64,000 nucleotides of DNA, taken from Pandoraea iniqua. GTDB lineage: Bacteria; Pseudomonadota; Gammaproteobacteria; Burkholderiales; Burkholderiaceae. Below the pieces are notes generated by a model. It was not told the origin of the DNA, made no database searches, and saw only the letters and a program-made list of their open reading frames with translations. Position 1 is the first letter of the stretch, and every line of letters begins with the position of its first letter. Both the position numbers and the translations under genes were made by a program. Shown piece by piece: positions 25,501-34,373 of the stretch. The stretch spans positions 62,001-126,000 of the forward strand of contig NZ_CABPSF010000006.1 in NCBI RefSeq assembly GCF_902459685.1. Direction: 5' to 3'.

Positions 25501-26855
25501 TGATAGCTCAGATCGAAGTTCGCCAGGCGGCCGCGCGGCTGGAAGCTCGTGAACTGGTCGCGGGTGGGCTTGTCGATCGGGAGCGCGGGCACCAGTGCCA
25601 TGGCGGCACCGATATCGAAGCGTTGTCCGGCCAGCGTGACATGCAGCCCGTGGTCGGCCGTGGTCGGGGCGTAGCTGCCGCGCATGTCGGGAACGTCGAG
25701 CGTCGGGCGGCCGGCCGCCTGCAACGTGAGATCGCGCACCCGCCAGTTCCAGCCGCTGTCCGCCTGCGGGCCGATGCGGGTGACGTCGATCCGGCCTTGC
25801 GTCGCATCGAACGACAGCGGCGGCAGGTCGTCGGCGAGTTGGGCCGAGGTGTTTTCTCCGGCGGCGCGCAGCGTTGCGCCCGTGATCGCGCCGTTATCGA
25901 AGTTCACCCAAGCGCGCGCGGCGAGCCGGCCGCGTGTGTCGCGGGCGTCGTGTTCGCCGGGCAGGTCGACGTGTTGGGCGAGGGCAGCGAGATCGATGGT
26001 GCCGACGTCGGCGTAGATCTCACCGCGCCAGCGCTTGAGTTCGCCGGGACGGGCGAAGAGCGGGGTCGTGAAGCGTGCGCGAACGTCGAGCGGTGCCACC
26101 ATGCCGGCGGGCGGCGTGGCTTGCATGCCGAAGCGGTGTTCGAGGCCGCGATTGCGCAGCATCGCGTTCACGTTCGTGATGACGGTTTCGGGTACGTCGC
26201 GGGTGGCGTCGCGCCAGCGCACCGTGCCGCCGCGAATGATCACGCGCGCTTGGCGCATGAGCCAGTCTGTCGCCTGCGTGTCCGAACTGCTGCCGTTGCC
26301 GGACACCGGCATGCCGGCGACGAGGATCGAGCCATCGGCGAGGCGCTCGACGCTGAGATCCGGCTGGTAGAGCGTCAGGCTCGAGAGGCGCAGGTCGAGG
26401 TGGATCAGGCTCGTCCACGACAGCACTGCGTCGAGGCGATGGAGCGTGAGACCGGGTTCCACGGGCGGCGGCGCGCCGGGTGGTGCGTAGGTTTGCGCGG
26501 TGGCTTTTGCACCGTTGCGGGGCTTGCCGGGGGTGACTGCGGGCGCGCGCGCATGCAGGATGCGCACGTCTTCGAGCGTCAGATAGGGGTGCCAACCGCG
26601 CCAGACGGCGTCGATACGGCCGATCGAGACGGGTAAACCGAGCGCGCGCGACGCGGCCGCCTCGATTTGAGGGCGGTAATCCGACACACGGGGGAGGATC
26701 ACGTACCGGGTCGCCAGCACGACGGCACCGAGTCCGAAATACACGACCACGATGAGCGCCAGCAGCCATTCCAGGCCCAGGCGCATGCCACGCGGCAGTG
26801 ACGAGAACCAGGACCGGGTCGCAGTGGGCGAGGCAGGCGGCTTACGGTCGGTCAT
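22524..26855 (-). CDS. yhdP: YhdP family AsmA-like phospholipid transport protein
   Basis: Very large envelope protein of 1443 residues. An N-terminal cytoplasmic stretch is followed by one transmembrane helix (about 27-50, LEWLLALIVVVYFGLGAVV) and a long beta-rich periplasmic body (DUF3971 and AsmA-like C-terminal domain). Related proteins form a groove bridging inner and outer membrane and move phospholipids outward, with TamB and YdbH. A Gln/Pro/Asn-rich tail ends the protein. It starts the leftward operon with the nitrilase and tldD, 32 bp apart. Confidence 0.92.
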   Translation of the reverse strand: MTDRKPPASPTATRSWFSSLPRGMRLGLEWLLALIVVVYFGLGAVVLATRYVILPRVSDYRPQIEAAASRALGLPVSIGRIDAVWRGWHPYLTLEDVRILHARAPAVTPGKPRNGAKATAQTYAPPGAPPPVEPGLTLHRLDAVLSWTSLIHLDLRLSSLTLYQPDLSVERLADGSILVAGMPVSGNGSSSDTQATDWLMRQARVIIRGGTVRWRDATRDVPETVITNVNAMLRNRGLEHRFGMQATPPAGMVAPLDVRARFTTPLFARPGELKRWRGEIYADVGTIDLAALAQHVDLPGEHDARDTRGRLAARAWVNFDNGAITGATLRAAGENTSAQLADDLPPLSFDATQGRIDVTRIGPQADSGWNWRVRDLTLQAAGRPTLDVPDMRGSYAPTTADHGLHVTLAGQRFDIGAAMALVPALPIDKPTRDQFTSFQPRGRLANFDLSYQAPKPHGSTNWRDLPGIRQLPPERDRYRVVADFEDAGIDSLPNPNPPARAGGPNAGRPGFSHLSGHIDADQSRGSLMLNSKGSVLDFPGRFDQPRIALDTLTARTSWRVSHPVTKRDAPAEIHVRVDALHLQNAELAGDVSGTWQNGGRDNGIVDLKGTITRANANAVPRYLPTDIGAAVRDYLQRALIAGTVQNAPFAVQGDLEFFPFDKGHGKFRIDIPLVDVTFNPSPLRPGHTEVWPAFEKVRGNLRFDADKLHIAIDTGSIYGVTLTQVIGDIDKIGQEDSTLVLKGDARGPAADFVKYINSSPVGHWIGDFTDETRANGTTQLALQLSMPLEHTDRSKVTGRARFLRNDIALLNGLPTFGAVDGELAFTERGISLDNLRGTFLGGDVRASGGSRDDGTIALNVAGTMSAQGLRENRENASLAQLAKRMTGATPYTAVVTVRQGMTDVAVQSSLAGLAVNLPAPLGKSAETSLPARFSLRPQPNAGGRRIDTLDFAIGSVQGNYVQQRNGNRVEVLRGGIGINQPVPAPREGVQATAQFDTLDVDAWRSVIASLSTDAATPGTQGTPPSPAETAAAAREEFGALTPYLPTRLALHAKQVRLMSRLWPELVLGAQRNDRDWQVSLASDLVSGFAEWRAPDAKNPSGAIRARLAKLVIPKEEHGDDVLTQVLDEPSDEFPAIDVVANDFVLRDKPLGRLQLNAHNDLEDGVPVWQLTKLELSNSAATLDVTGNWRTSRRRAAAAIAAGSDDDIPRRTVLDFNLEVKNAGALLDRLGLPKTLKDGSGTVSGRFGWRGGPDAIDYPTLGGKVKVELKRGQILKADPGLAKLLGILSVQTLAKILTFDFNSVVGSGLPFDNIDGNATMQGGVASTDDLTIHANAATIRIDGHTDLARETQDLNVLVLPKINAASASLAWAIINPALGIGSFFAQLALGEQLSRTLSTTYHVTGSWDNPVIGQASGNQSKIDPSPESRPEAQNTATPNGLRGN

Positions 26856-27201
26856 GCTGCTCGTCTACGAGGGAATGTGGTAGTTTCTGTGGCAAAGACT
26901 GTAACACAAGCCCATGGCCGTTCGACGGGCGGACCGTCGCACAAAGAGACAGGTATTCCGCCGTTTAATTTCACGCGGGTAAGCCGGCGAAAGCTCGCGT
27001 AAGTGCGTGAAAGTTCACCGCGCGGTATCCACAAGGTGCTGCCAAGCGTGTCGGACGCCCCGCGTCGCGCGCGTTCCGATACGTGCTCACCTGCCTGCGA
27101 AGCCTTGCAGTGCAAGGCTCGCCGTCCGGCTGGGGGTGTGTTTCTGTCTTGCCGACAGACATCGTGTGTCTCCATTCTCATTGCTGACCGGAACCCCGCC
27201 A
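26856..27201. other. Divergent control region between yhdP and glnE with two palindromes
   Basis: This 346-bp gap contains a perfect 19-bp inverted repeat AGCCTTGCAGTGCAAGGCT (27101-27119) and TCTGTC-TTGCC-GACAGA (27143-27159), both within 110 bp of the glnE start. Either could be an operator or an RNA hairpin in the glnE leader. No further gene is apparent, although the glnE frame remains open upstream. Confidence 0.5.
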
Positions 27202-30057
27202 GTGAGTTCACCCGAAATTCAGACTGACATCCAGACTTACTCCCGCTATGCCGCACGCATGCTGGCGAGCCGCCCCGCGCTGGCCGAAGCGTTGCCTGCG
27301 CTGAGTGAGCATCCCGTCGACGCGCGCTGGCTGGCGCGGCGTTTCGAAGCCATTGCGGGCGTGACGCTCACGCCGCCCGACCAGCCGTCGGGCGTGAGCG
27401 GCATCGACGAAGCCGGGTTGACGCGGGCGCTGCGCGTGTTGCGCGTCGAGGCCTTGTGCGCCGTGATGCAGCGCGATCTCGACGGGCGTGCCGAGTTGGC
27501 CGAAGTGACCGGCGCCATGACCGCGCTGGCCGAATTTGCCGTGCAGGCGGGCATTGCTGTGTTGTCGCGCGAGTTGGAGGCCATCCACGGCGTGCCACGC
27601 AATACCGAGGGCGAGCGCCAGACGCTGGGCGTCGTCGGCATGGGCAAGCTGGGCGGGCGCGAGTTGAACGTGTCGTCCGACATCGACCTGATCTTCCTTT
27701 ATGAGGACGACGGCGACACCACGGCGCCCGATGGTGGCACCACCACCGGGTTGCGGCTGCTGTCCAATCATGAGTTCTTCACCAAGCTCGGCCGCAAGCT
27801 GATCGGGCTGATTTCGGAACTGACGCCGGACGGCTACGTGTTCCGGGTAGATATGCGGTTGCGTCCGAACGGCGATTCGGGCCCGCTCGTGTGCAGTCTG
27901 CCGATGCTCGAAGAGTATTTCTACGTGCAGGGCCGCGAGTGGGAGCGCTATGCGTGGATCAAGGGCCGTCTCGTGTCCGAGGTGGCGAGTGAGCCGGGCA
28001 AGCGAATCGAGCGGCTGCTGTCGGCGTTGGTGCAGCCCTTCGTATTCCGTCGCTATCTCGATTACGGCGTGATCGGTGCCATTCGTGCGTTGCACGAACA
28101 GATTCGCCACGAAGCCGAGCGCCGCGCGCGCGCCAAGCCGGCGCGTATCAACGACATCAAGCTGGGGCGCGGCGGCATTCGCGAAGTCGAGTTCTCGGCG
28201 CAGGTCTTCCAGTTGATTCGCGGCGGGCAGGAGCCGGAGTTGCGGGTGCGCCCGACGCTGGCGGTGCTGGGCGTTGCCGCCCGGCGTGGCTGGCTGGCGC
28301 AGAGTGTGGCCGATGCGCTGGCGAACGCGTATCTGTTCCTGAGAAAGCTCGAGCACCGTATTCAATATCTCGACGACGCGCAGACCCACATTCTGCCCAC
28401 GTCCGGAGACGACCGTCTCGCGGTGGCGAGGGCGATGGGGTTTCCTGACGAAACGGCCTTCATGACCGTGCTTGACGAGCATCGCGAGTTTGTCGCGGCA
28501 CAGTTCGACGAGATTTTTGCCGACAAGGCCGGCGCGAATGGCCAGAAGGGCGGTTCGTCGGGTGAGGGTGATTGTGAGTGTCCGCCCGAGTTGTGGAGCG
28601 AGTGTCTGGCCGATGAAGCGCAGACCGGCGACTTGGGCAACCAACTGACAAAGCTGGGCTTTAGCGATGCCGAGGGCGCGCTGGATCGCTTGCGCGCCGT
28701 GTGGACATCGTCGCGATATAAGGCGCTGAACGAGACCAGCCGGCGGCGCTTCGATCAACTGGTGCAGCGTGCCGTCGAGGGCGCCTCGGGCACGAAAGAG
28801 GCCGATGCCGTGTTGGGGCGGATGCTGGACCTGCTCTCGACCATCAGCCGCCGCAGTTCCTATCTGGCGTTGCTGACCGAGTATCCGCGGGCGCTTGAGC
28901 GGGTGGTCAAGGTGTTGGCGGGGTCGCGGTGGGCGGCGGGTTATCTCATCAGCCATCCGCAGTTGCTGGACGAATTGCTCGATGACGAGGCACTCGCGGC
29001 ACCGTTCGACTGGCCGTCATTCAAGACGCAGTTGTTGCTGAGCCTGAATGCGTCGGGCGCCGTGGGCAACGTCGAAGTGCAGATGGATATTTTGCGGCGT
29101 GCGCATCATGCCGAAGTGTTCCGCATTCTGTTGCTCGACTTGCAGGGCACTTTGTCGGTGGAGGCGATTGGCGACCGGTTGTCCGAGTTGGCCGATGTGA
29201 TTGTCGACGTGACGATTGCGACTGTTTGGCCGCACGTGGCGACGCGTCACCGCGAGGTACCACGCTTCTCCGTGATTGCGTACGGCAAGTTGGGCGGCAA
29301 GGAATTGGGCTACGCGTCCGATCTCGACCTGATCTTCTTATATGACGATGACGACGATCGCGCACCCGATGCGTATGCGGCATTGGCGCGTCGCTTCGTG
29401 ACGTGGCTGACCACGCACACTGGCGCGGGCATGTTGTTCGACGTGGATTTGCGGCTGCGACCCAATGGGTTGTCGGGGTTATTGGTGACCAACATCGAGA
29501 GTTTCCGCCAGTATCAGTTCAGAGAGGGGAATGCGAATACTGCGTGGGTTTGGGAGCATCAGGCGCTGACGCGGGCGAGGTTCTGTGCGGGCGACGACGC
29601 GATTGGCGCGACGTTCGAGGATATTCGCAAGCAGGTATTGGCGACACCGCGCGAGGCGTTGCCGTTGGCGCAAGAGATTGTGGCGATGCGTCGCAAGGTG
29701 TTGGAGGGGCATCCGAACCCGACGCAGTTATTCGATTTGAAGCACGACCGTGGCGGCATGGTGGACATCGAGTTCACTGTGCAGTACTTAGTCTTGTTGC
29801 ACTCCGGCGCCCATCCCGCGTTGTTGCGTAACGCGGGCAACATTGCGTTGTTGCGAGAGGCGGCCCAGTTGGGGTTGATCGATGCCAAGTTGGCGGATGA
29901 TGCCGCGGCGGCTTACCGGACGTACCGAAAGCGCCAGCACAAACTGCGGCTGGACGGGGTGGAGGCGGCGAGAGTCCCGGCGGCCGACATTGAGACTGAG
30001 CGTGGTGCGGTGATGGCGTTGTGGGATTCCGTGTTCGCCGATGCCGGGCCGGTTTGA
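27202..30057 (+). CDS. glnE: Bifunctional glutamine synthetase adenylyltransferase/deadenylase
   Basis: Controls glutamine synthetase by adding or removing AMP in response to PII state; cytoplasmic, 951 residues, close to E. coli GlnE. Two nucleotidyltransferase domains are seen: GMGKLGGRELNVSSDIDLIF (deadenylase half) and AYGKLGGKELGYASDLDLIF (adenylylase half), each with the DXD pair. I chose GTG 27202 (VSSPEIQTDIQTYSRY); TTG 27181 or further upstream is possible, but the extra N-terminus is Cys/Arg-rich and unlike the family. Convergent with recN across the repeated stem-loop. Confidence 0.93.
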   Translation: MSSPEIQTDIQTYSRYAARMLASRPALAEALPALSEHPVDARWLARRFEAIAGVTLTPPDQPSGVSGIDEAGLTRALRVLRVEALCAVMQRDLDGRAELAEVTGAMTALAEFAVQAGIAVLSRELEAIHGVPRNTEGERQTLGVVGMGKLGGRELNVSSDIDLIFLYEDDGDTTAPDGGTTTGLRLLSNHEFFTKLGRKLIGLISELTPDGYVFRVDMRLRPNGDSGPLVCSLPMLEEYFYVQGREWERYAWIKGRLVSEVASEPGKRIERLLSALVQPFVFRRYLDYGVIGAIRALHEQIRHEAERRARAKPARINDIKLGRGGIREVEFSAQVFQLIRGGQEPELRVRPTLAVLGVAARRGWLAQSVADALANAYLFLRKLEHRIQYLDDAQTHILPTSGDDRLAVARAMGFPDETAFMTVLDEHREFVAAQFDEIFADKAGANGQKGGSSGEGDCECPPELWSECLADEAQTGDLGNQLTKLGFSDAEGALDRLRAVWTSSRYKALNETSRRRFDQLVQRAVEGASGTKEADAVLGRMLDLLSTISRRSSYLALLTEYPRALERVVKVLAGSRWAAGYLISHPQLLDELLDDEALAAPFDWPSFKTQLLLSLNASGAVGNVEVQMDILRRAHHAEVFRILLLDLQGTLSVEAIGDRLSELADVIVDVTIATVWPHVATRHREVPRFSVIAYGKLGGKELGYASDLDLIFLYDDDDDRAPDAYAALARRFVTWLTTHTGAGMLFDVDLRLRPNGLSGLLVTNIESFRQYQFREGNANTAWVWEHQALTRARFCAGDDAIGATFEDIRKQVLATPREALPLAQEIVAMRRKVLEGHPNPTQLFDLKHDRGGMVDIEFTVQYLVLLHSGAHPALLRNAGNIALLREAAQLGLIDAKLADDAAAAYRTYRKRQHKLRLDGVEAARVPAADIETERGAVMALWDSVFADAGPV

Positions 30058-30080
30058 GATGTAGTGGGGCGGATGCGGGG

Positions 30081-30147
30081 ACGGATCGGGGCCCCTTCCC
30101 GAGGCGAGTTGAACTTGTCTGAGCAGCGGGAAGGGGCCCCGGTCCGT
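30081..30147. repeat. Intergenic stem-loop repeat, copy 2
   Basis: Arms 30081-30101 and 30127-30147 pair at 20 of 21 positions around a 25-nt loop (30102-30126) identical to that of copy 1 at 9753-9777. One stem pair changes from T:A to C:G on both arms (CTTTCCG/CGGAAAG there, CTTCCCG/CGGGAAG here). The GGGGGGAGGTGTT downstream tail is also shared. It lies between convergent glnE and recN, so it could act as a terminator here, but the first copy is between divergent genes. Confidence 0.85.
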
Positions 30148-30212
30148 TCTTGGGGGGAGGTGTTTGGGATGCGAAGGGCGCGTTAGGATTAAAGCGAGAA
30201 CTAAAGCGAAAA

Positions 30213-31877
30213 CTAAAGCGCCAACATTTCCCGGGCGTGCTTGCGAGTCGTCGCAGTGATTTCAACGCCACCGAGCATGCGAGCGATTTCCTCGACGCGT
30301 TCCGTGCGATTGAGCGGTTCGATTTCGCTCATGGTGGTATCGCCGTCGCTGCGTTTCTTCACGCGCAGGTGTTGATGGCCGAGCGCGGCGACTTGGGGCA
30401 GGTGGGTGACGCAGAGCACTTGGCGGCCTTGACCGAGTTCGCGCAGGAGGCGCCCGACCACTTCAGCGACCGCGCCGCCGATGCCCGAATCCACTTCATC
30501 GAAGATCAGTGTCGGCGTGAGGCTTGCGCTGCTGGCGATGACTTGCAGCGCGAGGCTGATACGCGCGAGTTCACCGCCTGAAGCAACTTTCGCGAGTGGG
30601 CGCGTCGGCACACCGGGGTGACCGGCCACGAGAAACTCCACCGTCTCCAGCCCGAACGATTGCGGTTCGGCGGCCGGGGTGATGGCCACTTCAAAGCGTC
30701 CACCGGGCATCGACAGGTCCTGCATCGCGCGGGTGACTTCGCGCGACAGCGAGGCGGCCGCTTTCGCGCGCGCTTTCGACAGCGCTTTGGCGAGTTCCAG
30801 ATAAGCCGCGTGCGCCGCGTCGGTCGCGGCCTGCATCGCCGCCGTGTCTTGCGACGCCGTCAGTTCTTCCAGTTGCGCCCGTCGCTCTGCATGTTCGGCG
30901 GGCAAATTTTCAGGCGCCACGCGGAACTTGCGCGCGGCCGAATGCAGCGCGTCGAGACGTTGCTCCACGACAGCCAGTCGTTCCGGATCGAGATCGATGC
31001 GTTGCGCGTAATGAGAAAGCGAATGCACCGCTTCGCGCAGTTGAATCTCGGCGGGTTCCAGTGCGGCGAGCGCGTCGGCGAGCCCCGTGTCGATTTCTGC
31101 CAGTTCGCGAATCTGATGCACCACATGCCCGAGCGACGGCACGATCGCCCCGTCAGCTTCGGCCAGCACATCGAGCGCGCTCTGCACGCCGTTGATCAGA
31201 CTGGCGGCGTGAGAGAGGCGGCGATGCTCCGCGTTCACCTCATCCCATTCCCCTTCCTGCGGGCCAAGCTTGTCCAGTTCTGCCGTCTGCCATTCCAGAC
31301 GTTCGCGCTCCAGTTGCAGTTCGCGGTCGCGGCCCTGCGCTTCTTCACAGCGCTTGACCAGACGCCGCCATTCCTTGTGTGCCGCTGCTGTCTCCGCCGC
31401 GAGCCCCGTAGCGCCGGCGTGCGAATCCAGCAGGCGGCGCTGCGCGTCGGGGCGGAGCAACTGCTGGTGTGCGTGCTGGCCGTGAATATCCACCAGCATC
31501 TCGCCGAGTTCGCGCAATTGCGTGAGCGTCGCGGGCGTGCCGTTGATGAACGCGCGCGAACGCCCGGTCGTATCCAGCACGCGGCGCAACAGCACGCCGC
31601 CGTGTTCTTCCAGCGTGAGTGCCTGTGCTTGCAGCCAGTCTTCCAGATCGGGGCGCGCCTCGGCATCCGCTGCAAATTCTGCCGTGATGTCCGCACGCGT
31701 CTGACCCGTGCGCACCATGCTGGCGTCGCCTCGTTCGCCCATGGCCAGTGCGAGCGCATCGATCAGAATCGACTTGCCTGCACCGGTCTCGCCGGAGAAC
31801 ACCGTAAAACCGGCGGAGAATTCCAGATCGAGACGATCGACGATCACAAAATCGCGAATCGAGAGACTGCGTAGCAT
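30213..31877 (-). CDS. recN: DNA repair protein RecN
   Basis: SMC-like ATPase of 554 residues acting in recombinational repair of double-strand breaks. Walker A is GETGAGKS at residues 29-36 (FSGETGAGKSILIDALALA); a long central coiled coil follows, and the C-terminal ATPase half has VASGGELARISLALQ and LIFDEVDSGIGG. The ATG at 31877 is taken. No clear LexA box was seen upstream. Opposite glnE and followed upstream by nadK on the same strand. Confidence 0.95.
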   Translation of the reverse strand: MLRSLSIRDFVIVDRLDLEFSAGFTVFSGETGAGKSILIDALALAMGERGDASMVRTGQTRADITAEFAADAEARPDLEDWLQAQALTLEEHGGVLLRRVLDTTGRSRAFINGTPATLTQLRELGEMLVDIHGQHAHQQLLRPDAQRRLLDSHAGATGLAAETAAAHKEWRRLVKRCEEAQGRDRELQLERERLEWQTAELDKLGPQEGEWDEVNAEHRRLSHAASLINGVQSALDVLAEADGAIVPSLGHVVHQIRELAEIDTGLADALAALEPAEIQLREAVHSLSHYAQRIDLDPERLAVVEQRLDALHSAARKFRVAPENLPAEHAERRAQLEELTASQDTAAMQAATDAAHAAYLELAKALSKARAKAAASLSREVTRAMQDLSMPGGRFEVAITPAAEPQSFGLETVEFLVAGHPGVPTRPLAKVASGGELARISLALQVIASSASLTPTLIFDEVDSGIGGAVAEVVGRLLRELGQGRQVLCVTHLPQVAALGHQHLRVKKRSDGDTTMSEIEPLNRTERVEEIARMLGGVEITATTRKHAREMLAL

Positions 31878-32000
31878 GGGGTATCGGGTGCCTGACGTTC
31901 GGACACCGGCCCGGCGGGCCAGCGGGAAGCGTCAATGATAAGGGGACTTTGCGACGAACGGGAGGGCCAGTGTTGGCAAGGGCGTGCGCTCCCCGTGCGC

Positions 32001-32033
32001 AAAAACACACGCCACCGGGTGAGGTGGCGTGTG
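32001..32033 (-). terminator. Intrinsic terminator of nadK
   Basis: An 11-bp perfect stem CACACGCCACC/GGTGGCGTGTG (32006-32016 with 32023-32033) is followed on the minus strand by five U, eight bases after the nadK stop. It separates nadK from recN. Confidence 0.88.
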
Positions 32034-32040
32034 GGCAGAA

Positions 32041-32949
32041 TCAGTTTTGCGGCGCGTCTTCGTCCGAGATATGTTCGTTCCAGTGCAGCTTGCGGCGCAG
32101 CGTGGCGTAGTAGTTGTAGCCCACCGGATGCAGGAACGTCACCTGATGCTCCGAGCGGCTCACCAGAATCTTGTCGCCCTGACGGAGTTCCGCAAACGAC
32201 TGCATGTCGAAGTTCGCGCCGACTTCGCGGCCGCCCGTGATCGTGATCACGATGTCGCTGGAGTCGGGCAGCACGATCGGACGGTTCGACAACGCGTGCG
32301 GGGCAATCGGCACCAGCACCACCCCGCCGAGACGCGGGTGAAGGATCGGGCCGGACGCCGACAACGCGTAAGCCGTCGAACCGGTCGGCGTGGCGACGAT
32401 CAGGCCGTCCGAGCGCTGCTTGTACATGAAGCGCCCGTCCACATCCACGCGCAGTTCCACCATGCCCGAGATGCCCGAGCGGTTCACCACCACGTCGTTG
32501 AACGCGAGCGTCTCGAAAAGCGTCTGCCCGTCGCGGTCGATGCGTGCGGCCAGCAGTGTGCGCTGCTCCGCTTCGAAATGACCTTCGAGCATCGCCGGCA
32601 CCACCTGACGCATGTCGTCGAGCGGAATATCCGTGATGAAACCCACGCGCCCGTGGTTCACGCCGATCAGCGGCACCCCCGACGCGGCCAGTTGGCGGCC
32701 GACGCCGAGCATCGTCCCGTCGCCACCCACGACGACGGCGACATCGGTCTGCGTGCCGATCTCCTGAATATCGAGCGTGCCGTACGGGTCGGCGCCGGCG
32801 CCGATGTTATGCGCCGTATCGCGCTCGAAGACGACGTGATGCCCGCGCTGGGCAATGCATGCCGCGAGCGTGAGCAATGGTTCGGCAACGCCGTCGGCAT
32901 GGTACTTCCCGACGAGCGCTACGGTCTTGAAAGGGCTCCCTGTTTTCAT
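32041..32949 (-). CDS. nadK: NAD kinase
   Basis: Phosphorylates NAD to NADP; cytoplasmic, 302 residues. The family motif GGDGT is at residues 75-79, followed by [12 protein letters not shown] and [14 protein letters not shown] chose ATG 32949 ([17 protein letters not shown]) over an upstream in-frame codon since the extra residues are not family-like. Divergent from hrcA with 129 bp between, a gene pair common in Burkholderiaceae. Confidence 0.95.
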   Translation of the reverse strand: MKTGSPFKTVALVGKYHADGVAEPLLTLAACIAQRGHHVVFERDTAHNIGAGADPYGTLDIQEIGTQTDVAVVVGGDGTMLGVGRQLAASGVPLIGVNHGRVGFITDIPLDDMRQVVPAMLEGHFEAEQRTLLAARIDRDGQTLFETLAFNDVVVNRSGISGMVELRVDVDGRFMYKQRSDGLIVATPTGSTAYALSASGPILHPRLGGVVLVPIAPHALSNRPIVLPDSSDIVITITGGREVGANFDMQSFAELRQGDKILVSRSEHQVTFLHPVGYNYYATLRRKLHWNEHISDEDAPQN

Positions 32950-33065
32950 GCCGCCATTACACCATAAGTCGATGACAGCAACCATCGCGTATGCCGCGCA
33001 AAGTCAGGCTGTGCCATTGTGCCGACACGCCCGCGCGCCAAACGCCGCGTGCGTACGTTTCGCGT

Positions 33066-33071
33066 TACAAT
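33066..33071 (+). promoter_or_regulatory. -10 box very close to the hrcA start
   Basis: TACAAT ends seven bases before the hrcA ATG at 33079. If used, transcription would start at or next to the ATG and the message would be leaderless. No matching -35 box is evident, and no CIRCE element is present in this gap. Confidence 0.35.
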
Positions 33072-33078
33072 TTTTGCC

Positions 33079-34110
33079 ATGCTAGATCAACGTGCGCAGA
33101 CTCTCCTCAAAACCCTGATCGAACGGTACATCGCCGATGGCCAACCGGTCGGTTCGCGCACGCTTTCCCGTTATTCAGGCCTCGATCTCTCTCCGGCGAC
33201 CATCCGCAACGTGATGGCCGACCTTGAGGCGCTGGGCTTTGTGGCCAGCCCCCATACGTCTGCCGGTCGAATCCCCACGCCGCGCGCCTATCGCCTCTTC
33301 GTCGACACCATGCTCTCCGTGAGCCCGCTCGAAGACGCCGTGCATCGCCTTGCGTCGCAGGTGCAAAATCGCCTGCAACCGGCCGGACCGCAGCAACTGG
33401 TGGCGTCTGCCGCGCAGGTGCTGTCCAACCTGTCGCAATTCGCCGGCGTGGTGCTGACCCCGCGGCGCAGTCAGGTTTTCCGCCAGATCGAATTCCTGCG
33501 CTTGTCCGAAAAACGCGTGCTGCTCATCATCGTCACCCCCGACGGCGACGTGCAAAACCGCATCATCCTCACTGAAAAAGACTACTCGCCCGCCCAACTG
33601 GTCGAAGCCGGCAACTATCTGAACGCCCATTTCGGCGGTCACAGCTTCGACGATGTGCGCGCTTACTTGCGTGGCGAGCTCGATGCACTGCGATCCGACA
33701 TGAGCGCGCTGATGCAGGCGGCGGTCGATGCCGGCAGCGATGCCATGGCCGACACCACGCGCGAAGAGAGCGTGCTGATCTCCGGCGAGCGCAACCTGCT
33801 CGGTGTCGAAGACCTGTCGTCCAGCATGGAACGGTTGCGCAAGCTGTTCGACGTGTTCGAGTCGAAGACTGGCCTGCTGCAACTGCTCGACGTGTCGAGC
33901 CGGGCGCAGGGCGTGCAGATCTTCATCGGCGGCGAGTCGAGTCTGGTGCCCATCGAAGAGATGACCGTCGTCACCGCGCCGTACGAAGTGGACGGCGAGG
34001 TGGTCGGTACGCTGGGCGTGATCGGCCCGACGCGCATGGCCTACGAGCGCGTGATTCCGATCGTCGATATCACGGCCAAGCTGCTTTCCAACGCGCTCAG
34101 CCAGCATTGA
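33079..34110 (+). CDS. hrcA: Heat-inducible transcription repressor HrcA
   Basis: Repressor of class I heat-shock genes through CIRCE operators, 343 residues. N-terminal winged helix ([20 protein letters not shown], about 25-45), a GAF-like middle and the inserted dimerisation domain; the C-terminus has [21 protein letters not shown]. The start ATG at 33079 gives [18 protein letters not shown], the usual beginning. No CIRCE was found by eye anywhere in the window, so its targets (probably groESL) are elsewhere; the nearby dnaK genes look sigma-32 driven. Confidence 0.95.
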   Translation: MLDQRAQTLLKTLIERYIADGQPVGSRTLSRYSGLDLSPATIRNVMADLEALGFVASPHTSAGRIPTPRAYRLFVDTMLSVSPLEDAVHRLASQVQNRLQPAGPQQLVASAAQVLSNLSQFAGVVLTPRRSQVFRQIEFLRLSEKRVLLIIVTPDGDVQNRIILTEKDYSPAQLVEAGNYLNAHFGGHSFDDVRAYLRGELDALRSDMSALMQAAVDAGSDAMADTTREESVLISGERNLLGVEDLSSSMERLRKLFDVFESKTGLLQLLDVSSRAQGVQIFIGGESSLVPIEEMTVVTAPYEVDGEVVGTLGVIGPTRMAYERVIPIVDITAKLLSNALSQH

Positions 34111-34373
34111 GCTGGGTGCGGGCGCACGCGAGATCCGCCAGATTCACCGGATTCACCGGATTTGCCCGCATTTCCGTGCCTCCCCGCCGCCTTCGCGTTA
34201 CAAACCCGTAGCATTCATTTACACGCTGTCACAAGCGGCAGGCTTACGCTCAAGGTGTCACTTACGGCGGGGTGAAAGGGCTGGTTGACTCGCCGAAGGA
34301 TTCGGACAGAACAACAAGGCGGCACGCAGCACACGCGACGCATGCGGGTCCGCCGGAAGGGCCGGGAGTCGGT

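Noticed and set aside
32950-33078. CIRCE element (TTAGCACTC-N9-GAGTGCTAA) near hrcA or the dnaK cluster
   Set aside because: No match found by eye on either strand in these upstream regions.
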